Shown here one piece after another: positions 6,202 through 13,538 of a stretch of DNA of 27,090 nt (the first letter of the stretch is position 1; every line of letters starts with the position of its first letter). The stretch is from positions 1 through 27,090 of the IMG/VR virus record IMGVR_UViG_3300042314_000744. The stretch is one strand, 5' to 3'. The notes below the pieces were generated by a model. It saw nothing but the letters and a program-made list of their open reading frames with translations, did not search any database and was not told the origin of the DNA. The position numbers and the translations under genes were made by a program. Origin of the DNA: a virus.

Positions 6202-6300
6202 TGGTGCAAACATTGTTGCACTACTACTTTACACATTGCACTAGTGTAATGGTGCAAACGTGTATATATAGATACACGTTTGCACTACACCACTACACCA
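6202..6300 (+). repeat. Iteron-like cluster; candidate replication origin or operator
   Basis: Five copies of the octamer TRGTGCAA (or its complement TTGCACYA) occur in 86 bp: 6202-6209 (+), 6216-6223 (-), 6236-6243 (-), 6250-6257 (+) and 6280-6287 (-). The last two are the outer parts of a perfect 14-bp inverted repeat, 6252-6265 with 6272-6285 (loop ATATAG). The first two form an 8-bp hairpin. The direct repeat CACTACAC occurs twice at 6283-6298. The cluster is in the 149-bp gap between the ATPase and a small ORF, ahead of a tandem-HTH gene. It may be an origin, an operator array or a structured 5' leader. Confidence 0.6.
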
Positions 6301-6319
6301 AACTAATTTAAACTAAACT

Positions 6320-6472
6320 ATGGCACTTCATCAACTAGCAGCAGACACTAAACTAAAAGTTATAGCAATAAACAAAATCACGTTTGAAGAACACGAAAGC
6401 ATAATGACTTACATCGAATGGATCAACTTAAACAAATCAACTAAATTTTATTATAAAGCAGTAGCAATCTAA
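6320..6472 (+). CDS. Hypothetical small protein, 50 aa
   Basis: A 50-aa ORF starts about 20 nt after the repeat cluster and ends 12 nt before the tandem-HTH gene. It begins MALHQLAADTKLKVIAINK and has no recognised domain, signal peptide or membrane segment. The position immediately after the repeats and sensible amino-acid composition support it. Confidence 0.55.
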   Translation: MALHQLAADTKLKVIAINKITFEEHESIMTYIEWINLNKSTKFYYKAVAI

Positions 6473-6484
6473 AAACTAAATCAA

Positions 6485-6937
6485 ATGTTAAACTCTTTTC
6501 AAATATCTAAAAAAATAAAAGCAAATTACAGCACCGTAAGTCGTGCTATTAAAAGACTAAACTTTATCCCAATGCAAACATTAGGTAAAAATAATTTTTA
6601 TGATGAGTTCCAAATAGAGCTACTAATAGAACACCTAACCAATAAAGGACTTATAAACTATGAAAAATTAATGAGTGTTGCTGAAATAGCAAAAGCAACT
6701 AATTTTCATCCTGATAGAATTTCGAGAATTATACAACGTGAGAAACTAAAACCGATTAAAACAAACCCGTTACGATTCAATGAAAATCAACAAAATATAA
6801 TATTTACTTTTCTATACTACGAAAACAGATTAATGTATCTTACATTCGAATCCAAACTAAACGACTCTAACTTCGACACATCAGAATTATACTCACGTGA
6901 AAATTTTATTAGTTGTGGTTATATTATTAAAAAATAA
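6485..6937 (+). CDS. Tandem helix-turn-helix DNA-binding protein
   Basis: The 150-aa product seems to contain two copies of one DNA-binding unit. Copy one (about 1-50) has the HTH QISKKIKANYSTVSRAIKRL followed by FYDEFQIELLIEHL. Copy two (about 63-118) has MSVAEIAKATNFHPDRISRI followed by LRFNENQQNIIFTFL. Each unit therefore has an HTH and then a wing or helix with the same spacing of hydrophobic residues. The C-terminal 30 residues have no motif. Two HTH units would suit inverted or paired sites such as those at 6202-6287, so it could be a replication initiator or a regulator; this link is inference. Confidence 0.7.
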   Translation: MLNSFQISKKIKANYSTVSRAIKRLNFIPMQTLGKNNFYDEFQIELLIEHLTNKGLINYEKLMSVAEIAKATNFHPDRISRIIQREKLKPIKTNPLRFNENQQNIIFTFLYYENRLMYLTFESKLNDSNFDTSELYSRENFISCGYIIKK

Positions 6938-6942
6938 TTTGT

Positions 6943-6950
6943 AATTTTGA
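6943..6950 (+). promoter_or_regulatory. Possible promoter for the packaging operon
   Basis: TAATTTTG at 6943-6950 matches TAnnTTTG and lies 24 nt before the small terminase ATG. The nearest TTG (6914-6916) is 26 nt upstream, longer than usual, so the -33 element is doubtful. Confidence 0.4.
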
Positions 6951-6974
6951 ATCTGAATAATCACTTTTTTTCAA

Positions 6975-7262
6975 ATGGAAAAGAAAAATGGAGGGGCAAG
7001 ACCCGGAGCAGGACGTAAACCAAAAATAGATGAAATTACATTGATTGAATCAATGGACGCTGTTATGGTTCCTGAATCAGTTTGGAAGTCTTTAAGCGAA
7101 AAAGTAGAGGCAGGTGACACAAACGCTATCAAAACGTGGTTGCAATATCGATACGGAATGCCTAAACAGTTTATCGAAAGTAAAAATATAAACGTAGATG
7201 CTGGAAAACTTACAGATGAAGAAATAAAGAAAATAAATGACAACCTCGAACAACTTTACTAA
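6975..7262 (+). CDS. terS: Terminase small subunit
   Basis: This 95-aa protein begins with GGARPGAGRKPK (residues 6-17), a basic glycine/arginine motif found at the start of many small terminase and related DNA-packaging proteins in Bacteroidetes phages. The rest is helical, with WKSLSEKVEAGDTNAIKTWL and YRYGMPKQFI. It should recognise the packaging site and hand DNA to the large subunit, whose gene overlaps its end by 26 nt. It is shorter than many small terminases, but the position directly before terL makes the call firm. Confidence 0.8.
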   Translation: MEKKNGGARPGAGRKPKIDEITLIESMDAVMVPESVWKSLSEKVEAGDTNAIKTWLQYRYGMPKQFIESKNINVDAGKLTDEEIKKINDNLEQLY

Positions 7263-8637
7263 TGAAGAAAAGGTTTTAAAAGTCAAATGTGAAAAATCCC
7301 TTTTATTCTTCACACGTTATATTTATAAAGAAAATCACAGGCGTAATTTTATAGTTGCGCCTCATTTAGTTAAAATAACCAATGCTTTAGAGCGTGTTGT
7401 AAGTGGTGAAACTAAACGACTTATAATAAACATACCACCTCGTTACGGTAAAACTGAATTAGCCGTTAAATGCTTTATTGCGTGGTCACTTGCTAAAAAT
7501 CCATCCGCAAAATTTATACATTTATCATATTCAGATGATTTGGCACTAGACAATAGCAGCCAAACAAAAGAATACATTGAATCTGAGGCGTTTCAACGTT
7601 TTTGGCAAATGGAGCTAAAAAAGGACGCACAAGGTAAAAAGAAATGGTTTAATAAAGATGGTGGCGGTGTTTATGCAACCGCTTCGGGTGGTGCGATAAC
7701 AGGTTTTGGTGCTGGTGTTGCTGAATCGAAATCTTTTGCAGGTGCAATAATAATAGATGACCCTTTGAAACCAGATGACGCATCAAGTGAGGCAAGGCGT
7801 AATTCCGTAAACGAAAGATACAACAACACAATTAGAAGCCGGGTAAATGACAGGGAAACACCTATAATTCTAATTATGCAACGTTTGCACGAGGACGATC
7901 TATCAGGGTATCTATTATCAGGTGGCAGCGGTGAAGAATGGGAGCATCTTTGTTTGCCTGCTTTAGATGAAAATAACAATCCACTTTGGGAAGAAAAACA
8001 CTCTTTTAAGGAATTGGAACAGATTAGACAAGCAAACCGATACAATTTTTCAGGGCAATATATGCAACAACCATCACCAGAAGAAGGGGGGGAATGGCGT
8101 AAAGAGTGGTTTCAAATAATGGATAAAAGCGAAGTTCCTTTACAGTCTTTAAAGTGGGAATTGATAATTGATGGTGCTTATACTAAGAATACGGCTAATG
8201 ACCCAAGTGGTTTTCAAATTGGGGCGAAATGGAATAATAACTATGTGATTTTATCTAGTATCGATAAATACCTAGAAATGCCAGAACTATTAAAGTTTAT
8301 TCCTGCACATATTGAAGCCTCAGGGGTTACGGTTGCAATGACTTTAGTTGAGCCGAAAGCATCAGGGAAATCAATTAAACAAATGATTTATACTGAAACA
8401 AAACTTAATATTGCAGAAATAAAGACTAATTTCGTAAATGCTAGTAAAATAGAAAACGCTAGGGCGTGTTCGCCTTACATTGAAAGCGGACGTATTATAC
8501 TAATAAAAGGGGCGTGGAATGATGGATTTTTACAGCAGGTCGGTATGTTTCCAAATGCAAAACACGATGAGCATATCGATTTAACGTGTTACGGAATTGA
8601 AAGAAATTTGATGAATGAAACATTTTTTACATTTTAA
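7237..8637 (+). CDS. terL: Terminase large subunit
   Basis: The 466-aa packaging motor has an N-terminal ATPase and a C-terminal RNase H-like nuclease. Walker A is PPRYGKT (67-73) and Walker B is IIIDD (171-175). A likely coupling segment is ILIMQRLHEDDL (211-222). The nuclease has IDGAYT (311-316, D312), VEPKASG (371-377, E372) and KHDEHID (442-448, D448), the usual three acidic positions. All key residues are present and the length is normal. Start ATG 7237 overlaps terS. Confidence 0.95.
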   Translation: MTTSNNFTNEEKVLKVKCEKSLLFFTRYIYKENHRRNFIVAPHLVKITNALERVVSGETKRLIINIPPRYGKTELAVKCFIAWSLAKNPSAKFIHLSYSDDLALDNSSQTKEYIESEAFQRFWQMELKKDAQGKKKWFNKDGGGVYATASGGAITGFGAGVAESKSFAGAIIIDDPLKPDDASSEARRNSVNERYNNTIRSRVNDRETPIILIMQRLHEDDLSGYLLSGGSGEEWEHLCLPALDENNNPLWEEKHSFKELEQIRQANRYNFSGQYMQQPSPEEGGEWRKEWFQIMDKSEVPLQSLKWELIIDGAYTKNTANDPSGFQIGAKWNNNYVILSSIDKYLEMPELLKFIPAHIEASGVTVAMTLVEPKASGKSIKQMIYTETKLNIAEIKTNFVNASKIENARACSPYIESGRIILIKGAWNDGFLQQVGMFPNAKHDEHIDLTCYGIERNLMNETFFTF

Positions 8638-8641
8638 TTTA

Positions 8642-8649
8642 TATCTTTG
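8642..8649 (+). promoter_or_regulatory. Promoter -7 element before the portal gene
   Basis: TATCTTTG at 8642-8649 is 16 nt before the portal ATG, in the short gap after terL. No TTG with normal spacing was found. The same octamer recurs at 13356, 15238 and 19980 before other structural genes. Confidence 0.5.
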
Positions 8650-8665
8650 ATAAAACTTTCATAAA

Positions 8666-10042
8666 ATGGCAATAAATAGAATCAAATTAGCGTGGGATAT
8701 ACTTACAAATCCAAATAAAAACCTATTTAACGAATCGATTTATAAATTAGTTGGGGGTTTAACCTCAACTTATAACGGAACTTTAGAAGTGTTAATTACA
8801 AAAGGATACGGAGAAAACCCGGATGTAAATGCTATCGTAAACCAACAAGCTAGTAAAACTACAGCAGTGCCATACTATATTAAGAAAATCGAAGATAAAG
8901 AAGCTCTTAAACAACTAAAGAAGTACCCAAACAATCCTACACTTCAACAAAAGTTATCTATTAAAAAACTACAAAAGAAAGCTTATAAAACCGATAGCGA
9001 ATTACCAATGCCGTTATTAAGACCAAATGTTAATCAAAGTTGGAATGATATATTTTTCTTATTCAAAGTATATTTAAAAGTTTGTGGTAATGTTTATCTT
9101 TATAAACAAACAGTTAGCGAGGGTATGAATGCTGGGAAACCAGTACAACTTTACATTTTACCTAGCCATTGGATGCAAATTGTGTTGAAACCAAACGCTA
9201 ATTTGTTAAGTGTTGATAATCCTATTGACTATTTCATTATGGAGCAAGGCAACCAGTTTGTTAAATTTCCTGCTGAAAATATTATACACATCAAACGTGC
9301 CAATCCTTTTTATGATAATAGCGGTTCGCACTTATACGGTTATTCAGAATTAATGGCGGCAATACGAAATATAAACAGTTCTAATAACGCAATTGATAAC
9401 AACACTAAAACAATGCTTAATAGTGGGGTCTATGGATTTATTCACGCTGGGGATGGTGCGACACCATTAACAGCCGAGCAAGGGCAATCGTTAAAAGACA
9501 GATTAGTTGAGATGGATAACAATACTAATAGACTTTCAAATATTGCAGGAGCTTCTGCTAAACTAGGTTTTACTAGAATTTCATTAACAACCGATGAACT
9601 TAAACCGTTTGACTATTTGAGTTATGACAGGCGTACACTTGCAAACTGCCTTAATTGGAATGTAGATTTATTGAATGAAGAAAAGAATGGATCAGGCTTT
9701 GGAGTTGATACAATGAATGAGGCGCGTAAACGAGTTATTACCGATAACATAAAACCTGATTTGGATTTGTTGGCAGAATACTTAAATATGGAATTTATAC
9801 AAAAATTCAAAGGTTATGAAAATACTGAAATAGACTTCGATATATCAGAATTGCCAGAAATGCAAACCGATATGAAAACTATGGCAGAATGGGTTAATCA
9901 AGTTCCGCTAACATTAAACGAACGTAGAGAAGTGTTCAATTATGAGGAGATAGAAGATGAAATGATGAATGAGGTTTACATACCAACAGGAATAGTAAAT
10001 ATTAATGATGTAGCTGTTTTAGACAATGATAGTAGTATCTGA
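8666..10042 (+). CDS. Portal protein, HK97-like
   Basis: The 458-aa protein fits the phage portal family that forms the dodecameric ring through which DNA enters and leaves the head. Visible features are NPDVNAIVNQQASKTTAVPY near residue 50, the stem/wing region PAENIIHIKRANPFYDNSG, YGYSELMAAIRNI and the C-terminal NWNVDLLNEEKNGSGFG followed by NEARKRVITDNIKPDLDLL. The gene lies between terL and the minor head gene, and its end overlaps the latter by 17 nt. Confidence 0.9.
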   Translation: MAINRIKLAWDILTNPNKNLFNESIYKLVGGLTSTYNGTLEVLITKGYGENPDVNAIVNQQASKTTAVPYYIKKIEDKEALKQLKKYPNNPTLQQKLSIKKLQKKAYKTDSELPMPLLRPNVNQSWNDIFFLFKVYLKVCGNVYLYKQTVSEGMNAGKPVQLYILPSHWMQIVLKPNANLLSVDNPIDYFIMEQGNQFVKFPAENIIHIKRANPFYDNSGSHLYGYSELMAAIRNINSSNNAIDNNTKTMLNSGVYGFIHAGDGATPLTAEQGQSLKDRLVEMDNNTNRLSNIAGASAKLGFTRISLTTDELKPFDYLSYDRRTLANCLNWNVDLLNEEKNGSGFGVDTMNEARKRVITDNIKPDLDLLAEYLNMEFIQKFKGYENTEIDFDISELPEMQTDMKTMAEWVNQVPLTLNERREVFNYEEIEDEMMNEVYIPTGIVNINDVAVLDNDSSI

Positions 10043-10802
10043 TAAATATCGCACACGTTCAGAGCAAACAGCTAATAGGATAGTCCGTAAACATATCCGT
10101 AAAATTATAAAGGATATTCCTTTCGGCAATATGAGCAAAGCTACTTATGAGGCTTTGATTATTGGCAATCTAACAAAAGAAAAGATTGAAAAAATGTATC
10201 TTGATTTATATACAACCGTCGGAGAACCAATTTATAATTCAATAGATAAAAGGTTAAAACGTGTTAAGTTATTCGGTGACAATTGGTTTAATGAGTTAAT
10301 GAATCTTTGGTTACAGCAGAATGCAGGACAAAATATTACTTCGGTACATTCAACCTTAATTCAATCTATTTTAGATACTATCTCACAAGGTTATGAGCAG
10401 AATTTAAGCACACAAGATATTGCCCGATTACTAGAACAACAAGGATATTATAGATATCAATCGTTACGAATAGCAAGAACTGAAACTACAACGATAACCA
10501 ATGCATCAACTATAATGGCTGGCAATAGTTCTGATTTGGTAATGGATAAAGTTTGGATTAGCGCACAAGATAACCGCACAAGGCGAAAACCACGAAATAA
10601 GTTTGACCATTTACATATGAACGGTGTGACAGTACCGTATGAAAGTGATTTTAATGTAAGTGGAGAAATGTTAGCCTTTCCGGGTGATCCAACAAATGGA
10701 GAAAGTCGCACAAGCGGGGGAAACATTATCCAATGCCGATGTAAAGTAGCTTTATTGCCTAGATTGGGAGATGATGGATTACCAATGAGAAAAAATAATT
10801 AA
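10026..10802 (+). CDS. Mu F-like (SPP1 gp7-like) minor head protein
   Basis: The 258-aa protein has the C-terminal phage Mu F domain: RIARTETTTITNAST (about 150-164), DNRTRRKPRNKFDHLHMNG (183-201), then SGEMLAFPGDPTNGE and a final IIQCRCKVALLPRL with paired cysteines. Members help head assembly and are packaged inside the capsid. The start overlaps the portal end. It has no fused extra domain, unlike some members with toxin or ADP-ribosyltransferase tails. Confidence 0.85.
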   Translation: MIVVSDKYRTRSEQTANRIVRKHIRKIIKDIPFGNMSKATYEALIIGNLTKEKIEKMYLDLYTTVGEPIYNSIDKRLKRVKLFGDNWFNELMNLWLQQNAGQNITSVHSTLIQSILDTISQGYEQNLSTQDIARLLEQQGYYRYQSLRIARTETTTITNASTIMAGNSSDLVMDKVWISAQDNRTRRKPRNKFDHLHMNGVTVPYESDFNVSGEMLAFPGDPTNGESRTSGGNIIQCRCKVALLPRLGDDGLPMRKNN

Positions 10803-10832
10803 ACTATTTAGACTAAATTAAAATAACTTTTA

Positions 10833-10840
10833 TATATTTG
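10833..10840 (+). promoter_or_regulatory. Promoter -7 element 4 nt before the protease ATG
   Basis: TATATTTG at 10833-10840 is followed by only TACT before ATG 10845. With the normal distance from -7 to start point, transcription would begin at or within a few bases of the start codon and give a leaderless or nearly leaderless mRNA for the protease and capsid genes. No clear -33 TTG is seen. Confidence 0.55.
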
Positions 10841-10844
10841 TACT

Positions 10845-11510
10845 ATGGACTTTAAACAATTATCATATTCGCTCAAAGATTTAGACGAAGCTAAAGGAAT
10901 AGTAGTAGCATATGCCAATGCTTACAACTATAAGGACTCAATGGATGATATTTCTGCATACGGTTCTTTTGATAAAACCGTAAAGGAAAACTACAAAAGA
11001 ATTAGAGTTTTGAAAGATCATAATTCTAGTATTATGATAGGAGTGCCTTTGAATATCGATACTAAAGATACATATGGTTTATTGACTACTACTCAATTTA
11101 ATCTACAAAAGGAAGTGTCTAGGGATATGTTTACGGATGTAAAATTGATGCACGAAACTGGATTAAATGCTGAATTGTCAATCGGGTATCAGGTTATGCA
11201 ACGTGACCAAAAGAATAAATCTATTATTACTGAATATAAATTAATGGAATATTCTTTTTTATCTTCTTGGGGAGCAAACCAATTAAGCACAGTACAAGAT
11301 ATAAAATCCATTAAAAACTATTACGGACTAATGGAATTAATACAAAAATCATACGATTTGGATTACTCAGATGAAAGACTAAGACAAATCGAAAATTTAT
11401 TAAAATCACTCGACAAAGAGCCGTTATTGAATAACACTCCAAACTTAGAGCCGATATACGACACGTTAAAATCATTTACAAACTCATTAAATCTAAAACA
11501 CAATGGATGA
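10845..11510 (+). CDS. HK97-type prohead maturation protease (S78)
   Basis: The 221-aa protein matches peptidase family S78, which cleaves the scaffold part of the capsid protein during head maturation. The catalytic His is H59 in VLKDHNSSIMIG and the catalytic Ser is S112 in NAELSIGYQ; the family segment EYSFLSSWGAN follows. An early strand GIVVAYANAYN (18-28) is also typical. It overlaps the capsid gene by 8 nt. A promoter element lies 4 nt before its ATG. Confidence 0.9.
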   Translation: MDFKQLSYSLKDLDEAKGIVVAYANAYNYKDSMDDISAYGSFDKTVKENYKRIRVLKDHNSSIMIGVPLNIDTKDTYGLLTTTQFNLQKEVSRDMFTDVKLMHETGLNAELSIGYQVMQRDQKNKSIITEYKLMEYSFLSSWGANQLSTVQDIKSIKNYYGLMELIQKSYDLDYSDERLRQIENLLKSLDKEPLLNNTPNLEPIYDTLKSFTNSLNLKHNG

Positions 11511-12651
11511 AAAATTAATGGCTGAATTAGCCAACATCAAAGCAGGCTTGGAAACAAAAACAGCCTTAGAAGTAAAAAACGCACTAGAAGCGTTTGAAGT
11601 AAAATTGTCAGCAACTAACAAAAATCAGTTCGAAGCCGAATTGAAAGCTGTTACCGAAGCTATGGAATTGAAATTGAAAGAAGCACAAGATCACATCGAC
11701 AAATTGGATGTTAAATTGCAAGAAAAAGCAGTTGAAACTAAAAATGAAGATGTTTTAGCTAAGTCTATAAAAGAACAATTTGATGGAATTGCAAACGTTA
11801 GAAAAGGCAACGCTATTCAAGTTAAAGTCGTTGGAAATATGACTTTAGGTGCAAACCTAACAGGAGATGAACCAAGAGTTTATAATAACGATGTTGTTAT
11901 GATTCCAGGACAAATGGTTAACGTTTCTGACCTTGTTGGAAGTGTTAATATTGCAGGTGGTACTTATACCTATCCAAGAGAGGGAGCTGGCGAGGGTTCT
12001 ATTTCAGCACAAACTGAGGGATCTTCTAAGTCACAACGTGACTACGACTTCACAATGGTAGATTTAGCAACCAACTTTATTGCTGGTTTCACACGCTATT
12101 CTAAAAAAATGGCTAATAACTTGCCTTTCTTAACTTCTTTTATCCCGAAAGCTTTAAGACGTGACTATGCAATAGCTGAGAATGCTGCATTTAATACTGT
12201 TTTGGCTGCTGCAGCAACTGCATCTGCTCAAATCATTACAGGCAAAAACAAAATTGAAATGCTTTTGAATGAAATAGCAACTCAAGAAGGTTTGAACTAT
12301 CCTGTTAACGGTATCGTTTTACGTCCTGCTGATTATTGGGATATTTTGAAAACTGAAAAATCTGCCGGAGCAGGTTATGGCTTGCCTGGAATCGTTACTT
12401 TAGAAGGCGGTCAATTACGTATCAATGGTATTCCATTATATAAAGCCAATTGGTTAGCTGCTAATAAATATTATGTAGGTGACTGGTCACGTGTGAATAA
12501 AATTGTAACTGAGGGTCTTTCTTTGGAATTTAGCGAAACTGAGGGAACTAACTTTGTGACAAACAATATTACAGCGCGTATCGAAGCGCAAGTAGGTTTG
12601 GCAGTTGAGCAACCTGCTGCAATTATCTATGGTGACTTTACTTCTGTGTAA
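11503..12651 (+). CDS. Major capsid protein, HK97 fold
   Basis: The 382-aa protein has an N-terminal helical, coiled-coil delta domain (about 1-90, Lys/Glu-rich) that the adjacent protease should remove, followed by the HK97 fold. Recognisable parts are YPREGAGEGSISAQTEGS, VDLATNFIAGFTRYSKKMAN (the E-loop/spine region), ALRRDYAIAENAAF, and the C-terminal GIVLRPADYWDILKTEKSAG with YYVGDWSRVNKIV and ITARIEAQVGLAVEQPAA. The gene ends in a strong terminator before the second HNH cassette. Confidence 0.95.
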   Translation: MDEKLMAELANIKAGLETKTALEVKNALEAFEVKLSATNKNQFEAELKAVTEAMELKLKEAQDHIDKLDVKLQEKAVETKNEDVLAKSIKEQFDGIANVRKGNAIQVKVVGNMTLGANLTGDEPRVYNNDVVMIPGQMVNVSDLVGSVNIAGGTYTYPREGAGEGSISAQTEGSSKSQRDYDFTMVDLATNFIAGFTRYSKKMANNLPFLTSFIPKALRRDYAIAENAAFNTVLAAAATASAQIITGKNKIEMLLNEIATQEGLNYPVNGIVLRPADYWDILKTEKSAGAGYGLPGIVTLEGGQLRINGIPLYKANWLAANKYYVGDWSRVNKIVTEGLSLEFSETEGTNFVTNNITARIEAQVGLAVEQPAAIIYGDFTSV

Positions 12652-12674
12652 ATTCTTACAAATAATAATTAATA

Positions 12675-12702
12675 AAAAGCTCTCATTATTGGGAGCTTTT
12701 TT
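12675..12702 (+). terminator. Intrinsic terminator after the capsid gene
   Basis: AAAAGCTCTC (12675-12684) pairs with GGGAGCTTTT (12691-12700), ten pairs with one G-T, with loop ATTATT and six T residues at the 3' side. It begins 23 nt after the capsid stop and separates the capsid transcript from the HNH cassette. Confidence 0.85.
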
Positions 12703-12703
12703 G

Positions 12704-12711
12704 TATATTTG
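12704..12711 (+). promoter_or_regulatory. Promoter -7 element of the HNH cassette
   Basis: TATATTTG starts 1 nt after the T tract of the capsid terminator and 10 nt before arm a of leader RNA C. The expected start point is about 12716-12719. No well-spaced -33 TTG is visible; the terminator hairpin occupies that position. Confidence 0.55.
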
Positions 12712-12721
12712 TATTTGTAGA

Positions 12722-12796
12722 GTCGTCGCTACAACTAAAAACATTATAAAATTCCACCATTGATAAAGACGACGACCTTTTGATATGGTGGTTTTT
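12722..12796 (+). ncRNA. Leader RNA C: pseudoknot/terminator-like fold before the second HNH gene
   Basis: Arm a, GTCGTCG (12722-12728), pairs with a', CGACGAC (12770-12776). Arm b, CCACCAT (12754-12760), pairs with b', ATGGTGG (12785-12791). The helices interlock as in leader A. Between them AAAG (12765-12768) and CTTT (12777-12780) can pair, leaving an 8-nt loop (A plus a') and a symmetric TGAT/TGAT internal loop that could form tandem G-A pairs. Five T residues (12792-12796) follow b', and the ATG is 10 nt after b'. Layout and spacing match leader A almost exactly, with different arm sequences. Confidence 0.75.
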
Positions 12797-12801
12797 ACAT
12801 T

Positions 12802-13296
12802 ATGGAAATTTGGAAAAATATTGAAGATTTAGAAGTAAGTAATTTAGGTAATTTTAGAAGAAATAGAATAATATTAAAACAGTATGAGCATAGGTATTTG
12901 TTTGTAATGTTATTGGGAAGTAAAATAAAATCTTCGCATAGATTAGTAGCTTTAGCGTTTATACCAAACCCTGAAAATAAACCGCAAATTAACCATATTG
13001 ATGGCAATAAATTAAATAATAGGGTTGATAATTTAGAATGGGTAACTGCAAAAGAGAATACAAAACACGCTTTAAAAACAGGGTTACAAATAAGACATAA
13101 AGGAGAAAAATGTTTTCATTATGGGAAAAGAGGAGGAGAAGCAAACCGATCTAAAAAAGTATTAGACACTTCAAATGGTAAAATATACGATAGTTTGAAA
13201 GACGTTGTAAAAGATAGTGTTTATAGTTATAAAAATTTATCACGACAATTAACAGGAGAAAGAAAAAATAAAACTACCTTTGTATATGTTTCATAA
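12802..13296 (+). CDS. HNH homing endonuclease with NUMOD4-like and NUMOD1-like parts
   Basis: The 164-aa protein starts with a shortened NUMOD4-like segment (EIWKNIEDLEVSNLGNFRRN), followed by an HNH_3 domain with H46 in SSHRLVALAF and the core NHIDGNKLNNRVDNLEWVT (64-82). The C-terminal part (about 117-164, with GKIYDSLKDVV and SRQLTGERKNKTTFVYV) looks like NUMOD1-type DNA-binding repeats. It is inserted between capsid and connector genes and bounded by terminators on both sides. It differs from the first HNH protein in its C-terminal domain, so the two are not a simple duplication. Confidence 0.9.
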   Translation: MEIWKNIEDLEVSNLGNFRRNRIILKQYEHRYLFVMLLGSKIKSSHRLVALAFIPNPENKPQINHIDGNKLNNRVDNLEWVTAKENTKHALKTGLQIRHKGEKCFHYGKRGGEANRSKKVLDTSNGKIYDSLKDVVKDSVYSYKNLSRQLTGERKNKTTFVYVS

Positions 13297-13322
13297 TTAA
13301 ATAGATTGAATTAGTTAATTTT

Positions 13323-13354
13323 AAAACCGTTTGTTAATCCAAACGGTTTTTTTT
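13323..13354 (+). terminator. Intrinsic terminator after the second HNH gene
   Basis: AAAACCGTTTG (13323-13333) pairs perfectly over 11 bp with CAAACGGTTTT (13340-13350), loop TTAATC, followed by more T residues to 13354. It closes the HNH transcription unit and overlaps the -33 element of the next promoter. Confidence 0.85.
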
Positions 13355-13363
13355 ATATCTTTG
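13331..13363 (+). promoter_or_regulatory. Promoter for the connector and tail-completion genes
   Basis: TTG at 13331-13333, within the terminator stem, and TATCTTTG at 13356-13363 are 22 nt apart. This restarts transcription 23 nt before the small ORF at 13386, directly after the HNH terminator. Confidence 0.6.
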
Positions 13364-13385
13364 AATAACTTTAAAAATTAACGTT

Positions 13386-13538
13386 ATGAAATATGAAGTA
13401 TTAAAACCGTTTTTTAAACAGTCAGAGCAAAAAAACTATGAAATAGGTGACAGTATCGAACTATCGGAAGAAGATGCTTCCAATATGGTTAAATACGATT
13501 TAGTAAAAGAAATCAAACCCGTAAAAGCTAAAAAATAA
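13386..13538 (+). CDS. Small hypothetical head-tail region protein, 50 aa
   Basis: A 50-aa ORF starts 22 nt after the TATCTTTG element and its TAA overlaps the ATG of the connector gene (TAATG). It begins MKYEVLKPFFKQSEQKNYEI, has a probable small beta fold with a basic C-terminus (KEIKPVKAKK), and resembles the short proteins often found between capsid and connector genes. The precise role is unknown. Confidence 0.65.
   Translation: MKYEVLKPFFKQSEQKNYEIGDSIELSEEDASNMVKYDLVKEIKPVKAKK

Noticed and set aside
7671-8045. 124-codon open frame on the minus strand within terL
   Set aside because: Overlaps the highly conserved terminase on the opposite strand and shows no recognisable motif.
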